Assembly: GCF_022179465.1 (NCBI RefSeq)
Contig: NZ_BPQV01000006.1
Span: 124,001 to 188,000 of the forward strand
DNA length: 64,000 nt
Direction of reading: 5' to 3'
From: Methylobacterium organophilum
GTDB taxonomy: Bacteria; Pseudomonadota; Alphaproteobacteria; Rhizobiales; Beijerinckiaceae
In this document: positions 44,761 through 54,024 of the stretch, piece by piece
Position numbering within the stretch: position 1 is the stretch's first letter
Layout: each line of letters opens with the position of its first letter
The notes under the pieces: generated by a model
Told to the model about the DNA's origin: nothing
What the model saw: the letters and a program-made list of their open reading frames with translations, nothing else
Database searches by the model: none
Translations under genes and position numbers: made by a program

Positions 44761-45619
44761 CTAGAGGGTGTTACGGACCTACGAGGGCACCAAATTGGCG
44801 GCGATGCAGTCCCGCCGTGCCTACCCCTCCGATGTCAGCGATGAAGAATGGGCGCTGGTCGCCCCCTACCTGACCTTGCTTCCCGAAACGGCCGCTCAGC
44901 GCGAGCACAGTCTGCGGGAGGTGTTCAACGGGCTGCGCTACGTCGTGCGCTACGGCGTGGCTTGGCGCGCGATGCCCCACGATCTGCCGCCCTGGCACGC
45001 CGTGTATGACCAGGCGCAACGCTGGCTGAAAGCGGGCTGCTTCGAGAGTTTGGTCCACGACCTGCGCGCCGTGCTGCGCTTGGCTTCGGACCGGACCGAG
45101 GAACCTTCGGCCGTGGTGCTCGACAGCCGGACGCTCCGCTCGACGCCCGAGAGTGGCGCTCGCGCCGCCTGGGACGGACACAAGCGCACCCGCGGTTCGA
45201 AGCTGCACGCGGCGGTCGATACGCTCGGCCAAGTGCTGGCGCTGCATGTCACACCCGCCGATGCCGATGACCGCGCCGCCGTGGCCGCGCTGGCTGATGC
45301 CGTGCAGGAGGCCACCGGCGACAGCGTGGATCTCGCCTATGTCGATCAGGGCTACACCGGCGAGCGCGCGGCGAAGGCGGCGGCTGATCACGGCATCGCC
45401 CTGGAAGTGGTGAAGCTGCCCGAAGCCAAGCGCGGCTTCGTCCTGTTGCCACGCCGGTGGGTGGTCGAGCGCGCCTTCGCCTGGATGGCCCGCTTCCGCC
45501 GCTTGGCCCGCGACTACGAACGCCTGCCGGCTACCCTGGCCGGGCTGCACCTCGTCGCCTTCAGCGTCCTACTGCTCCGCAGGGCTGCCGATTTCGCAGC
45601 AGTCCGTAACAGCCTCTAG
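44761..45619 (+). mobile_element. IS5-family insertion sequence
   Basis: Complete element with end repeats AGGGTGTTACGGAC (left) and AGGCTGTTACGGAC (right, reverse complement), bounded by CTAG on both sides (44761-44764 and 45616-45619). CTAG fits the YTAR target of the IS427 group. It encodes one intact transposase. Confidence 0.85.
44804..45619 (+). CDS. IS5-family transposase
   Basis: Transposase of 271 residues starting at ATG 44804, with an in-frame GTG 12 codons upstream as alternative. It has the N-terminal SDEEWALVAPYL, AVVLDSRTL (first Asp), AYVDQGYTGERAA (second Asp) and WVVERAFAWMARFRR (catalytic Glu region). All DDE positions look present, so it is probably functional. Its stop codon overlaps the right CTAG target duplication. 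Confidence 0.92.
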   Translation: MQSRRAYPSDVSDEEWALVAPYLTLLPETAAQREHSLREVFNGLRYVVRYGVAWRAMPHDLPPWHAVYDQAQRWLKAGCFESLVHDLRAVLRLASDRTEEPSAVVLDSRTLRSTPESGARAAWDGHKRTRGSKLHAAVDTLGQVLALHVTPADADDRAAVAALADAVQEATGDSVDLAYVDQGYTGERAAKAAADHGIALEVVKLPEAKRGFVLLPRRWVVERAFAWMARFRRLARDYERLPATLAGLHLVAFSVLLLRRAADFAAVRNSL

Positions 45620-46302
45620 GGCCCGAAGCGAAGTCTACTCAGGATCTCCTGTTCAGCATAACTACTGTTTTCCTCTAACGATGTTGTGAGTTCATCTAAA
45701 CGATCCCACCTTTTGGTTTGTTCTCTGAGGGCAGAAGACTGAGAGTGATGCGTGATTCTGTATAGCATCGGCATATCGCAGAACCGAATTACTCTATGTC
45801 CTTCTATAAGATTACCACTGCCCAATTTCTTGAGGATTGCGTGGTGTAGGGCGTATGCAAAATACCTTTCCGACCTAGTCGGAAATTTGGTTCCGTAATC
45901 CGCAAATAATCTCTCCGCAAACGGAACGCCGGAATCGATTCTGTTTGTGAGGGCTGGGTATATTTTTCCTGATGCTCTAACCATATCGGCAATCTTCATG
46001 AAATCGCCGTATGCGGTGTCGACATTAAAATCGCCAAAAATTGCCTTCTCCATGAATACTCCCGAAGCATGGATTAGGATTTGATTTTCAATTGAAATTT
46101 CTGAAGTATCAGAAGGAGAAGGGGCAAATATAGATCCTATGTTATAATCTTCATGTATCGCTATATAAGCTGTGCTTATACCTATGCGGCGGTATGCAAT
46201 CACATGCCCAATTTCATGCATGATTACACCCGATTTAGTCTGATGTTTTGCACTGAGTTCTTCGCGGCTCAACATCAGGAGATTTTTCTTGAAGATTTTC
46301 AT
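45616..46302 (-). CDS. HExxH metallopeptidase-like protein, AT-rich
   Basis: Protein of 228 residues with KSGVIMHEIGHVIAYRRIG near residue 28; HEIGH is a zinc-binding HExxH motif. The rest is helical and resembles M41-type peptidase domains in spacing, with an acidic candidate third ligand unresolved. No ATPase domain is attached. The sequence is much more AT-rich than its neighbours, indicating transfer. An IS5-family element has inserted exactly at its stop codon: the TAG belongs to the duplicated CTAG, so the product is unchanged. Confidence 0.7.
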   Translation of the reverse strand: MKIFKKNLLMLSREELSAKHQTKSGVIMHEIGHVIAYRRIGISTAYIAIHEDYNIGSIFAPSPSDTSEISIENQILIHASGVFMEKAIFGDFNVDTAYGDFMKIADMVRASGKIYPALTNRIDSGVPFAERLFADYGTKFPTRSERYFAYALHHAILKKLGSGNLIEGHRVIRFCDMPMLYRITHHSQSSALREQTKRWDRLDELTTSLEENSSYAEQEILSRLRFGP

Positions 46303-46477
46303 GGCTCAGACCTTCATTTTACTGTAGTTGACGACACTGCTAATAATTGTGCCATTATAATTCTAATGACAAACGTAGCATTTATCGCGAATTTGCAATT
46401 TTATAATAATATATTTATTGTGAATCGATATAATTCAGTTCAATAAGTTTTGCACGTCGTTCAATGTAAGTGCATCA

Positions 46478-48142
46478 TCAGCTTTGTCCGACCGGGGCTA
46501 CAGAGTTGATCAGACTTAAGAAGCGTGGGTCGGAATGAGCCACGGTTTTGTGCAAGCGGATCGGATGGCGCGGATAAGCGGCACTGTTGGCGAACACCAG
46601 AAGCTCTCGGCTCGGCATGCTGGTCAGGGCCTGAGCCGGGACCAACCGCGCGGCCTGCGGTGTCAGGGCAATGCTGCGCTGACCCTGCCCCTCGGCGGGC
46701 CGGGTCAGCGTCTCGACCCGGGCGGTGTAGTCGCCGAGCGCCCGCGACCAGCGCTCGCTCGCGTCGGGATCGACCGCCGGCACGTCGAACACAGTCACGA
46801 TCTCGGCGGTGTTGAGGATGGTGTCGGCCCCCGCCTGCCCGTAGAGGCCGACAATCTGCGAACGGTCCTGCCACAGAGTCCAGAGCGAGGCGCCGTAGCC
46901 CGGAAGCTCGGCAGATGCAGTCAGGATCTCGGAGAACCGCCCGAGGGCTGCGGCCTCGTCGATCATCACCAAGATGCGTTCGGCCGGCCGGTTGCGGCGC
47001 ACGCTCGTGAACAGATCGCTGAGGAACCAGCGCAGCAGCGGCGCCAGCAGATCTTTGTACTCGGGCGGCACCGCCACGAACAGATCGACCCGGCCGGTGG
47101 CGAGGTCGGCGAAGTCGAAGCTGGTGGCGCCGACGAGATGGCGTAGGCGCGCGTCGGCGAGCCATTGGAAGGCCTGGGCGCAGGTGGCGACGAGCGGGTC
47201 GCGGGTCTTCGGATCGGCCTTGAGGATCTCCAGGGCGCTCAGCGCGGCGGGGGCCGGTCGCAAATGTTCGAGTTGCGCGATCAAAGTATCAGGGTCGGCG
47301 ATCAGCGCCTGGACCTGTGCGACGCTGCGGGTGCCGCGCTTCAGGGTGACTAGGAGTGCACCGGTGATGAGATCGATCGCCCGGTTGCGGAAGTAGGCGG
47401 CAGCCTCGCCGTCGCCGCCCGGTTCGGGAAGGAGGGCGGCAGCGGTATGCTGAAGATAGAGCACATCCTCCGGATCGCGGTCAGCAAGGGGATTCCATCG
47501 GTCCGTGCCTCCCACGAGGTTCAGCGGATCGAGACAAATGACACGCCTGCCGATGGCGCGGCGCCGCTCGGCCGTAGCCCTGTAAAGTTCGCCCTTCGGA
47601 TCGAAGACGACCGCGGGCCCGGACCAGGCGTTCGGCTCGGGATAGGCCAGGTTCGGGATCAACGCGCCGGAGGTCTTGCCCTTGCGCGGTGGCGCGATGG
47701 TCGCGAGCGTGCCCTGGACGGCGACGCGCACCGCGCGCCCGGTCTCCGGGTCGAGGCCGAGTTCGAGGCCTCGACCCATCGCGGCGCGCTCGGCGGCGGT
47801 CGCGAAGCGCGCCCCCCCGAACAGGTCGGAGGCGTCGCGCCGGGGCGCGGCCTTCGATCCGGCGAAGCGCCAGCCGATCATCAAGGCAATCGGTGCGAGC
47901 ACCGCCATCAGCGTCCAGAAGCCGCTCGCGAACGCCGGCGCGCGGCCGATGAGCATCGCCCAGTACAGTTCCACGATCGCATCGAGCTGCCCGGTGCGCC
48001 AGAGCGCGAACCACATGCCCGGGCGCATGGCCTCACTCGGCCAGAGGGTTGGATCGAGCCCGTGCACGACGAGCGCCGCAGTGGGGTAGCCAAGAAGCAG
48101 GATCGCGATCGTCAGGACGACGATCTTCAATGCGAAGGACAT
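46478..48142 (-). CDS. TraG/VirD4-type conjugative coupling protein
   Basis: Type IV coupling protein of 554 residues that brings the relaxase-DNA complex to a secretion channel. Two N-terminal transmembrane helices precede Walker A PPRKGKTSG (near residue 151) and VVFDPKGELYR. Walker B RILVMIDEAAALG and TLWQDRSQIVGLYG follow. It is transcribed toward the IS5 element, after genes for a small membrane protein, a ParA-like ATPase and a MobC-like protein. No other secretion-system genes are visible. Confidence 0.92.
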   Translation of the reverse strand: MSFALKIVVLTIAILLLGYPTAALVVHGLDPTLWPSEAMRPGMWFALWRTGQLDAIVELYWAMLIGRAPAFASGFWTLMAVLAPIALMIGWRFAGSKAAPRRDASDLFGGARFATAAERAAMGRGLELGLDPETGRAVRVAVQGTLATIAPPRKGKTSGALIPNLAYPEPNAWSGPAVVFDPKGELYRATAERRRAIGRRVICLDPLNLVGGTDRWNPLADRDPEDVLYLQHTAAALLPEPGGDGEAAAYFRNRAIDLITGALLVTLKRGTRSVAQVQALIADPDTLIAQLEHLRPAPAALSALEILKADPKTRDPLVATCAQAFQWLADARLRHLVGATSFDFADLATGRVDLFVAVPPEYKDLLAPLLRWFLSDLFTSVRRNRPAERILVMIDEAAALGRFSEILTASAELPGYGASLWTLWQDRSQIVGLYGQAGADTILNTAEIVTVFDVPAVDPDASERWSRALGDYTARVETLTRPAEGQGQRSIALTPQAARLVPAQALTSMPSRELLVFANSAAYPRHPIRLHKTVAHSDPRFLSLINSVAPVGQS

Positions 48143-48196
48143 CGATGGTGGATTCCGTCGATCAGCGGTTTGAGCGCAGGCGAGAGGTCATTCAGC

Positions 48197-48829
48197 TCAG
48201 GGGGCTGTGGCGAGGAGGCTCAAGGGCACGCGCGCCTCCGCGTAGCCGGACTGCGCCACCCAGCTTCGCAGCACACCGTCCGCGCCATCACGGCGCCAAA
48301 GCAGTGCGCGGGAACCAGGATCGAGCCGGCCCGCGACGCGCATGCCGTCCGGCATACGCCAGCCGATCGGCTGCGGCTCCGCACCCCGCAGGGTGACCCA
48401 TCGCTCTGGCGTGCGGTACCAAGCGACTAGTGCCAAGCCGAAAAGCAGTAAGGCACTGCCCAGGCCGAGACCGATTGGCACGAGGCGGTAGGGCAGCCGA
48501 GAGCGCCAGATCGCGAGCCGGCTCGCCGTCCCGGCTCGGATCGGCCGATGCGAGGCCTCCGCATTCCGCAGCGAGTCCAACAGCGCCAGGCGGTCTTCCG
48601 GCGTGAGTACGGATTCCGCCTCGGCGAGGGCGGCAAAGCGCGCATCGGGTCGCGCCTTTAAAAGCCCGTCAAGCCGACGCTTGCTTACCCGCGCCACCTC
48701 CGTCGCCTCGGCCTCGGCCGCCTTAGTGGCGGCAGCGAGGTTGTCCCGCACCGTCTTCGCCGTCGGTGATCCCGAGGCAGATGGAGCCGAGGCGGGCGGG
48801 CCCGCGGGGCGCTTCGGTGGAATGGCCAC
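48197..48829 (-). CDS. hypothetical membrane protein of the mobilisation operon
   Basis: Protein of 210 residues. The N terminus is Pro/Ala-rich, a helical region (about residues 25-95) follows, then one membrane helix near residue 115-138 (LVPIGLGLGSALLLFGLALVAWY) and a C-terminal beta-rich part with many Trp residues. It lies between the ParA-like and coupling-protein genes and is likely co-transcribed. No family recognised; a role in transfer is inferred from position. Confidence 0.7.
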   Translation of the reverse strand: MAIPPKRPAGPPASAPSASGSPTAKTVRDNLAAATKAAEAEATEVARVSKRRLDGLLKARPDARFAALAEAESVLTPEDRLALLDSLRNAEASHRPIRAGTASRLAIWRSRLPYRLVPIGLGLGSALLLFGLALVAWYRTPERWVTLRGAEPQPIGWRMPDGMRVAGRLDPGSRALLWRRDGADGVLRSWVAQSGYAEARVPLSLLATAP

Positions 48830-48834
48830 GAGGC

Positions 48835-49581
48835 TCAGCCCTCGACTAGCCAGAGAGCCGCGGGCTTGACCGCTTCCATCACCGCGAGGCGGAAGGCGGT
48901 CAGGTCGCGCAGCATCCGCCCGGCCTGGGCCGGCGAGGTCTCCTTAGCGAGCCTGGCGCGGTCGAGCTTCGGGATGCCGCGGAGCTGCCCCGCCGTGAGC
49001 ACCTCGCGGGTGGCGTCCTCTAGCTCGAACGCGCGCAAATGGCTCAGCGTCGCCGCACCTGCGACCCGCTTCAGAATGACGGGATCGATCGCGCCGCGCA
49101 GCGCGTTCGCCACCACGAAGCTTGCCGCCGCCCAGTCCTTGGCCGCCTGAAGCAGCTTGCCCGCATCCGCCAGCGACCCTGCCTCGGCCGCGACCACCAC
49201 GACGAGGCCGAGCTCGATCCCGGCCTCACGCAGCGACGCCGCCTCGTCCTTGAGCACGCCGAGCAGGCTCGCCGAGGAATTGGCCCCGAGATCGACCAGC
49301 GTCGGACCGGTCACGCTGTAGAGCGCGTTGACGACCGGGTCGAACTCGGCGCGCGCTGCCTTGCCGCCCGAGGCCTCGATCGCCTCGCGGCTGGCGCGCA
49401 CCGAGAAGTGGCGCACGCTTCCCGGCTCGTTGTCGGCCTTCGCGGTCTTGAACTCCGTAAGGCGCGGGGTCGATTCGACTTCGAGTATCGGCACGTCGGT
49501 GACCGCCTCGGCCAGCCCGCGGGTGATCGTGCTCTTGCCGATGCCGCCGGTTTCCTGAGCGACGATAAGAACGCGGGCCAT
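48835..49581 (-). CDS. ParA/MinD-like P-loop ATPase (mobilisation)
   Basis: Protein of 248 residues with a deviant Walker A near the N terminus, ETGGIGKST, and a ParA-like core. TLVDLGAN stands in place of the usual Walker B aspartates. It sits beside MobC- and coupling-protein-like genes, as do ParA-like proteins (such as MobD) in mobilisable elements. The start taken is ATG 49581, overlapping the previous stop by one base (TGATG); GTG 49584 is an alternative. Confidence 0.78.
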   Translation of the reverse strand: MARVLIVAQETGGIGKSTITRGLAEAVTDVPILEVESTPRLTEFKTAKADNEPGSVRHFSVRASREAIEASGGKAARAEFDPVVNALYSVTGPTLVDLGANSSASLLGVLKDEAASLREAGIELGLVVVVAAEAGSLADAGKLLQAAKDWAAASFVVANALRGAIDPVILKRVAGAATLSHLRAFELEDATREVLTAGQLRGIPKLDRARLAKETSPAQAGRMLRDLTAFRLAVMEAVKPAALWLVEG

Positions 49582-50108
49582 CACTCGGGGTCCTTCCTGA
49601 ACAGGTGCTTGTGCTTGGTGACGTGATGATCGCGGATTTCGGCCTCGCTCATGGGCGGCTCGCCGGATTCCGGAGGCGAACCGGCCGTGAGCTCGGGGGC
49701 GAGCCGGGCTCGCCGTGCGCCGGCATCGGAGGGCGAAGCCGGCGCGGGCCGGCGCGGTGGCAGTGGAGCCGCGGCGAGATCGGGCCGCATGTCGCGCAGA
49801 GCCGCCCGCGCGGCCCGGCGGCGGGCCTGCCGGCGCACGCTAGAAATCACGCCGGTCAGCTGCGTGTCGGTGAGCGGGCGCCCGTCGGCGGTGGCGTAAC
49901 CCTGTGCGGTCAGGCCGGCGGCAATCTCCTTCCAGGTGCTGCCGGAGGCCTTCAGGGCGAGCAGCGCGTCGAGGTTGTCGCGCACCATCGCCATCAGCCC
50001 TGTGGCCGCCCGCCCGCCCGGGGCGAGCGTCATGCCGTCGCGCGCCTTGGCGGAGGCGGCGAGGTCGCGCTTGAGGCGGCTGAGGTCGAGGCGGGACTGC
50101 ATCGGCAT
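49581..50108 (-). CDS. MobC-like mobilisation accessory protein
   Basis: Protein of 175 residues, basic. Residues about 35-100 (ATGLMAMVRDNLDALLALKASGSTWKEIAAGL...TQLTGVISSVRRQARRR) look like a DNA-binding helical domain common in plasmid mobilisation proteins. The C terminus is proline-rich and ends in HHVTKHKHLFRKDPE. It is the first gene leftward from the candidate oriT gap and couples to the ParA-like gene. Family assignment is tentative. Confidence 0.65.
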   Translation of the reverse strand: MPMQSRLDLSRLKRDLAASAKARDGMTLAPGGRAATGLMAMVRDNLDALLALKASGSTWKEIAAGLTAQGYATADGRPLTDTQLTGVISSVRRQARRRAARAALRDMRPDLAAAPLPPRRPAPASPSDAGARRARLAPELTAGSPPESGEPPMSEAEIRDHHVTKHKHLFRKDPE

Positions 50109-50171
50109 GTACGCCGACCTATCAGGCGGTCCCTTGTCGGCCGGTGTGGTGGGGCCGGCAAATGCCAGGGA

Positions 50172-50297
50172 TCACGGCAAGGAATCGTTAGCGCGCGGCT
50201 GCATACGGCAGGTAACGGTTGCATCGCGGCTGGACGCGGCAGCAATACGGCAACCCACGGCCAAGTACGGCAGCGATTACGGCTGGGCCACGGTAGC
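50172..50297. repeat. phased ACGG repeat array, candidate oriT
   Basis: Variants of ATACGGCAG recur through the gap between the divergent mobilisation genes. ACGG cores start at 50174, 50205, 50215, 50247, 50257, 50267, 50279 and 50290. The last five are 10-12 bp apart, one helical turn, suiting cooperative binding by the adjacent RHH protein. The whole gap 50109-50422 holds no gene. Confidence 0.55.
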
Positions 50298-50422
50298 AGA
50301 AGGGATATCACACCACACGCACTGAAGTGGCCCGGCGTTAACCGCGCGGCCGTGTCGGCCTCGCCCAACCGCCTCGTCCGTGCCAAGCCTGCCGTCTCGA
50401 TCCGCGCGCAGCAGGTACGCCG

Positions 50423-50719
50423 ATGGCCCAGGAGGTCAAGCTCACCGTGACCCTGGAAGCGGCGCTCGCCGCCCGGTTGCGAGCCGCCGCGGCCGAGCGC
50501 GGCTGGTCCGCCGAGAGCTTGGCCGTCGAGTGCATCGTCCAGCACCTGGAAGTGGCGATCCGTCACCGCGTCCTAGTCGAGCGGATGGAGCAGATCGACG
50601 GCGCCATCCTCGAGATGGCCCAGGCGGTCGGCGAACTCGGTGCGCCGTCGGCCGGCATCGACCTGTCCAAGGTCTGCCGCCTGCACAAGGGCGACGGCGT
50701 CGCCGATCCGGCGCCGTGA
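50423..50719 (+). CDS. ribbon-helix-helix relaxosome accessory protein
   Basis: Protein of 98 residues. The N-terminal VKLTVTLEAALAARLRAAAAERGWSAESLAVECI fits an RHH fold, and a helical tail follows. Its stop overlaps the relaxase GTG start in GTGA, so the two are coupled. Such proteins bind oriT and help the relaxase nick DNA. The phased repeats just upstream are the likely target. Confidence 0.8.
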   Translation: MAQEVKLTVTLEAALAARLRAAAAERGWSAESLAVECIVQHLEVAIRHRVLVERMEQIDGAILEMAQAVGELGAPSAGIDLSKVCRLHKGDGVADPAP

Positions 50720-53661
50720 CCGCCTCGCTGCACCGGCTCGGTGCCGGTTCGCCGGCAGCGTCGTACTACACCCACGACAGCCAGCGCGAAGCCAAACCCG
50801 ACAAGCGGGACGAGTACTACCTCTCGGACGGCGGCGGGGTCTGGTGGAGCAGCGGCGAGACGATCGTGCGCCACGGCGCGGCGATCGATGCAGCCTCGTT
50901 TCGCGACCTGTGTGCGGGGATCCACCCAGGCACGGGCAAGCCGCTGGTGCGCGGTGCCGGCCCGGGTCACTGGGCGGGCGTCGACTGCACTATGACCCCC
51001 GGGAAGAGTGTGTCCGTGCTTTGGATGGCCGGCACGCCCGAGCAACGCGCTGCGATCGAGGCCGCCCATCGCGCCGCCGTCGAGCGGGCGCTGAGTTTTG
51101 TCACCGCGGAGGGCCTCGTCACTGTCCGGACCGGCGCCGGCGGTACCGACCAGCATCGCCCGCGCGACCTGATCGTCGGCCGGTTCGATCACTATACAAC
51201 TCGTGAGGGTGACCCGAATATTCACACGCACTGCGTGTTCATCAATGTCGCTGGTACGCCTGCAAATGCCGGTGCTGGTCGATACAAGTCCCGGACGCAT
51301 CTAACCATTGAGCCTGAGCGATTATATGCCGCCCAGCTCGGAGTGGGAGCGGCGTACAGGGCGGCCCTCGCCGAAGGGCTGCGCGAGCGGTTCGGCCTGC
51401 AGTATCGCGAGGCCGGACGCGGGCAGTGGGAGGTCGCCGGCCTGCCGGAGACGTTACTCGCGGCCTTTTCCAAGCGCTCGCAGCAGATCCTAGCCTATGC
51501 GGGCACGGGCGCCAGCAGCGCCCAGCGCGAGATCGCCGCCTTGGCGACCCGCCGGGGCAAGGAGGAGTTGCCGACCGGGCCGGAGCTGGAGGCACGCTGG
51601 CGCGCGGAACTCGCCGCCTGCGTGATCGATCCGTGGCTGGCCGCGCGTCACCTTGAGCGCGACTCCGCCCTCGTGCTGACCGCCGAGCGCGATCGGGAGC
51701 GGGAGACCCCGTTCGAGCCGCCCGAGATCCCCGGCGACGGTGCGGTGGCACGCGCCGCCTCGGCCTTGTTCCGGCACGAGAGCGTCGTGGCGCGCAAGGA
51801 TCTGCTCCAGCGCGCCCTGGAGGTCGCGGGCCTCGCCGGCGTCGGGGTCGACGCCGTGGAGGCGGAGCTCGCCCAGCTCGAACGGGATGGCGCGCTGCTG
51901 CCGCTGGCCGACGCCGCGATGGTCCCGGGTGCCAGCGCGTGCTGGACCAGCCCGGGCATCGCCGCTTGCGAGGCGGCGATGCTGCGCGCGGCCGATCGTC
52001 CCCTGGAGCGGACCTGGATTACGCCCGAGGCGGTCGAGGATGCGCTGGAGCATGCGCCTCACCTCAGCGCCGAGCAGGGCGAAGCCGTGCGCCACGCCGC
52101 CGGTCGGGACGGGGTGTCGCTGCTGCAGGCCGGTGCGGGGACCGGCAAGACCACGACGGCGGCCGCCCTGGTGGCCGCCGCCCGCGGCTCCGGTCTCCGG
52201 GTGATCGGCCTCGCCCCGTCGTGGGTGGCCGCCGACGAGCTCGGGCGCTCGACCGGGATCCCGGCGCAGGCGATCGCGCGCTGGCGCCAGGACCGGACGC
52301 TGACAGCAGGTCCGGATACCGCCAACCGCCCCGACCGGCCGGCGCTGCTCGACGCCGGTACCCTGGTGCTGGTCGATGAGGCGGGGATGGTCGCGACCCG
52401 CGACATGGAGGCCGTGCTGAGCGCGGCCCGGTCGGCCGGGGCGAAGGTGGTTCTGATCGGCGATCGGCGCCAGCTCGCCTCGGTCGGGGGCGCGAGCGCT
52501 CTGCGGGCGGTCGCCGATGTGGTCGGGCGCTCTGTGGTGCTCGAACAGGTCCGCCGGCAGACGGTGGAGTGGCAGCGCGCGGCCTCGGTGCTGATGGCGC
52601 GCGGCGAGGTCGAGGCGGGCTTGCGCGCCTACTCGGCCCGGGACCAGATCGAGCTGGTCGCCGGCGCCGAGGCTGCGCAGGCGCGCGTGCTCGCGATCTG
52701 GACCGAACAGCGCGCGGCGCAGGGCGAGGACGTGCTGATCGTGACCCGGCGCAACGCCGACGCTGCAGCGCTGAATATCCGGGCGCGGGCCGTGCTGCGG
52801 ACAGAGGGACACCTCGGTCCCGATGTGGTCACCCTGCCGGCGCGCGACCGTGACGACAGGCCAGTGCCGCTCGCTCTCGCTGTCGGCGATAGCCTTCGCA
52901 TCGGCGAGAGCCTGCCGCATCTCGGGTTGCGCAACGGCAATCGCGCCCGGGTCGAGGGGATCACAGTCGAGCCGGAGGGAGGAGCACGCCTGCGCCTGGC
53001 GCTGGAGGATGGTCGCGCGCTGGAGGTGGCGTGGTCGGATCTGGCGCAACAGCCGCGGTTCGGCCGGAAGCGGCCGCAGCCCAGGATCGTGCATGCCTAT
53101 GCGGGCACGGCCTACGCGGCGCAAGGCCGGACCTCGTCCGCGGCGGTGATGTATGTCGGGGCGGCGACCGACGCGCGCGAGCTCTATGTCGGCCTGACCC
53201 GGCACCGGCACGAGGCCAGGGTGGTGGTCGAGCGCGACCGGCTCGACGCCCTGTGCCGGCAACGTCAGGCGGATGCGTGGATGCCGGCCACCGACGCGAT
53301 GGTGCTGGAGCGCCTGTTCCGTGAGGCGCGGAACTACAGCGAGAAGGCCAACGTAGTCGATCACGCCGCCGACCGGGTGGCTTTCGTGCGGGATGGATCG
53401 CTGGAAACGCGCGAGCCCATCGGCCAAGGGGTCGACGTGCCGCGCGTGATGCGCGCGGCGCGGCTTTTACGTGAGGCGATGTCGTGGCTTGGCGTCGAGC
53501 CGCTCATCGTGCCGACGTGGCGGCTGGTGGATGCCTACGGGCGTCGTCTGACGCAGGCACCGGCCCGGGCGACGCGCGCTTTGGTCGACGAGCTCGCCCG
53601 CCGCCTCGATCGCCCCGATCCGCTACTCGACCGTGAGCGGGGTCGCCACATCGAGCGATGA
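50716..53661 (+). CDS. MOBF-family relaxase-helicase (TrwC/TraI-like)
   Basis: Protein of 981 residues starting at GTG 50716. The relaxase domain has tyrosines at 17-18 and 34-35 and the histidine cluster around His159, His170 and His172 (NIHTH). A C-terminal superfamily-1 helicase has Walker A GAGTGKTT (473-480), LVDEAGMV and LVLIGDRRQLASVGG-like motifs. It should nick at oriT, stay covalently bound and unwind DNA for transfer. Size and domain order are typical of MOBF relaxases. It points right, away from the coupling protein genes, with oriT between them. Confidence 0.92.
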   Translation: MTASLHRLGAGSPAASYYTHDSQREAKPDKRDEYYLSDGGGVWWSSGETIVRHGAAIDAASFRDLCAGIHPGTGKPLVRGAGPGHWAGVDCTMTPGKSVSVLWMAGTPEQRAAIEAAHRAAVERALSFVTAEGLVTVRTGAGGTDQHRPRDLIVGRFDHYTTREGDPNIHTHCVFINVAGTPANAGAGRYKSRTHLTIEPERLYAAQLGVGAAYRAALAEGLRERFGLQYREAGRGQWEVAGLPETLLAAFSKRSQQILAYAGTGASSAQREIAALATRRGKEELPTGPELEARWRAELAACVIDPWLAARHLERDSALVLTAERDRERETPFEPPEIPGDGAVARAASALFRHESVVARKDLLQRALEVAGLAGVGVDAVEAELAQLERDGALLPLADAAMVPGASACWTSPGIAACEAAMLRAADRPLERTWITPEAVEDALEHAPHLSAEQGEAVRHAAGRDGVSLLQAGAGTGKTTTAAALVAAARGSGLRVIGLAPSWVAADELGRSTGIPAQAIARWRQDRTLTAGPDTANRPDRPALLDAGTLVLVDEAGMVATRDMEAVLSAARSAGAKVVLIGDRRQLASVGGASALRAVADVVGRSVVLEQVRRQTVEWQRAASVLMARGEVEAGLRAYSARDQIELVAGAEAAQARVLAIWTEQRAAQGEDVLIVTRRNADAAALNIRARAVLRTEGHLGPDVVTLPARDRDDRPVPLALAVGDSLRIGESLPHLGLRNGNRARVEGITVEPEGGARLRLALEDGRALEVAWSDLAQQPRFGRKRPQPRIVHAYAGTAYAAQGRTSSAAVMYVGAATDARELYVGLTRHRHEARVVVERDRLDALCRQRQADAWMPATDAMVLERLFREARNYSEKANVVDHAADRVAFVRDGSLETREPIGQGVDVPRVMRAARLLREAMSWLGVEPLIVPTWRLVDAYGRRLTQAPARATRALVDELARRLDRPDPLLDRERGRHIER

Positions 53662-53694
53662 TAAGGCTGAATGCAGAGTGCAAAAAACGATTTC

Positions 53695-53715
53695 GTTGCC
53701 AGCAGTGCTAGCAAC
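53695..53715. promoter_or_regulatory. inverted-repeat operator upstream of the FitA-like gene
   Basis: GTTGCCAGC-agt-GCTAGCAAC is a 9-bp inverted repeat with one mismatch, ending 15 bp before the antitoxin ATG. FitA-type antitoxins bind such repeats to autoregulate. Confidence 0.5.
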
Positions 53716-53730
53716 GCCTACGATCGGAGC

Positions 53731-54024
53731 ATGGCCGTTTCCCACGCACCCAGCGCGACGATCACGATCGGTAATCTTGACGGGCGGGTGAAGAAGCGGC
53801 TTCGCGGGCGCGCTGCTATGAATGGCCGATCAATGGAAGCCGAGGTGCGTTCAATCTTCTCGGACACGCTCGGCACCGAGGCAGTCGAGTCGGTGAATTT
53901 GGCGGAAGCGATCCGCCGGCGGGTCGCGCCGCTTCGTGGCATTGAGCTTGAAGATCATCCAGCCATCTCGCTCGGTGAGCCGCTCGGATGGTGCTCTAAG
54001 ATTACAGTTGCATCCTTCTTCTGA
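53731..54024 (+). CDS. FitA-like antitoxin, 3' end altered by IS insertion
   Basis: Protein of 97 residues from ATG 53731. The RHH region (SATITIGNLDGRVKKRLRGRAAMNGRSMEAEVRSI) is typical of FitA/VapB-like antitoxins. The expected FitB toxin gene is absent. Joining the flanks of the nested IS block (...GGTGCTC to TAATTGA at 60776) gives an original end GWCSN and TGA. The present frame runs into the IS and ends CSKITVASFF instead. Only the last residue is altered and eight extra residues are added, so DNA binding may persist. Confidence 0.75.
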   Translation: MAVSHAPSATITIGNLDGRVKKRLRGRAAMNGRSMEAEVRSIFSDTLGTEAVESVNLAEAIRRRVAPLRGIELEDHPAISLGEPLGWCSKITVASFF

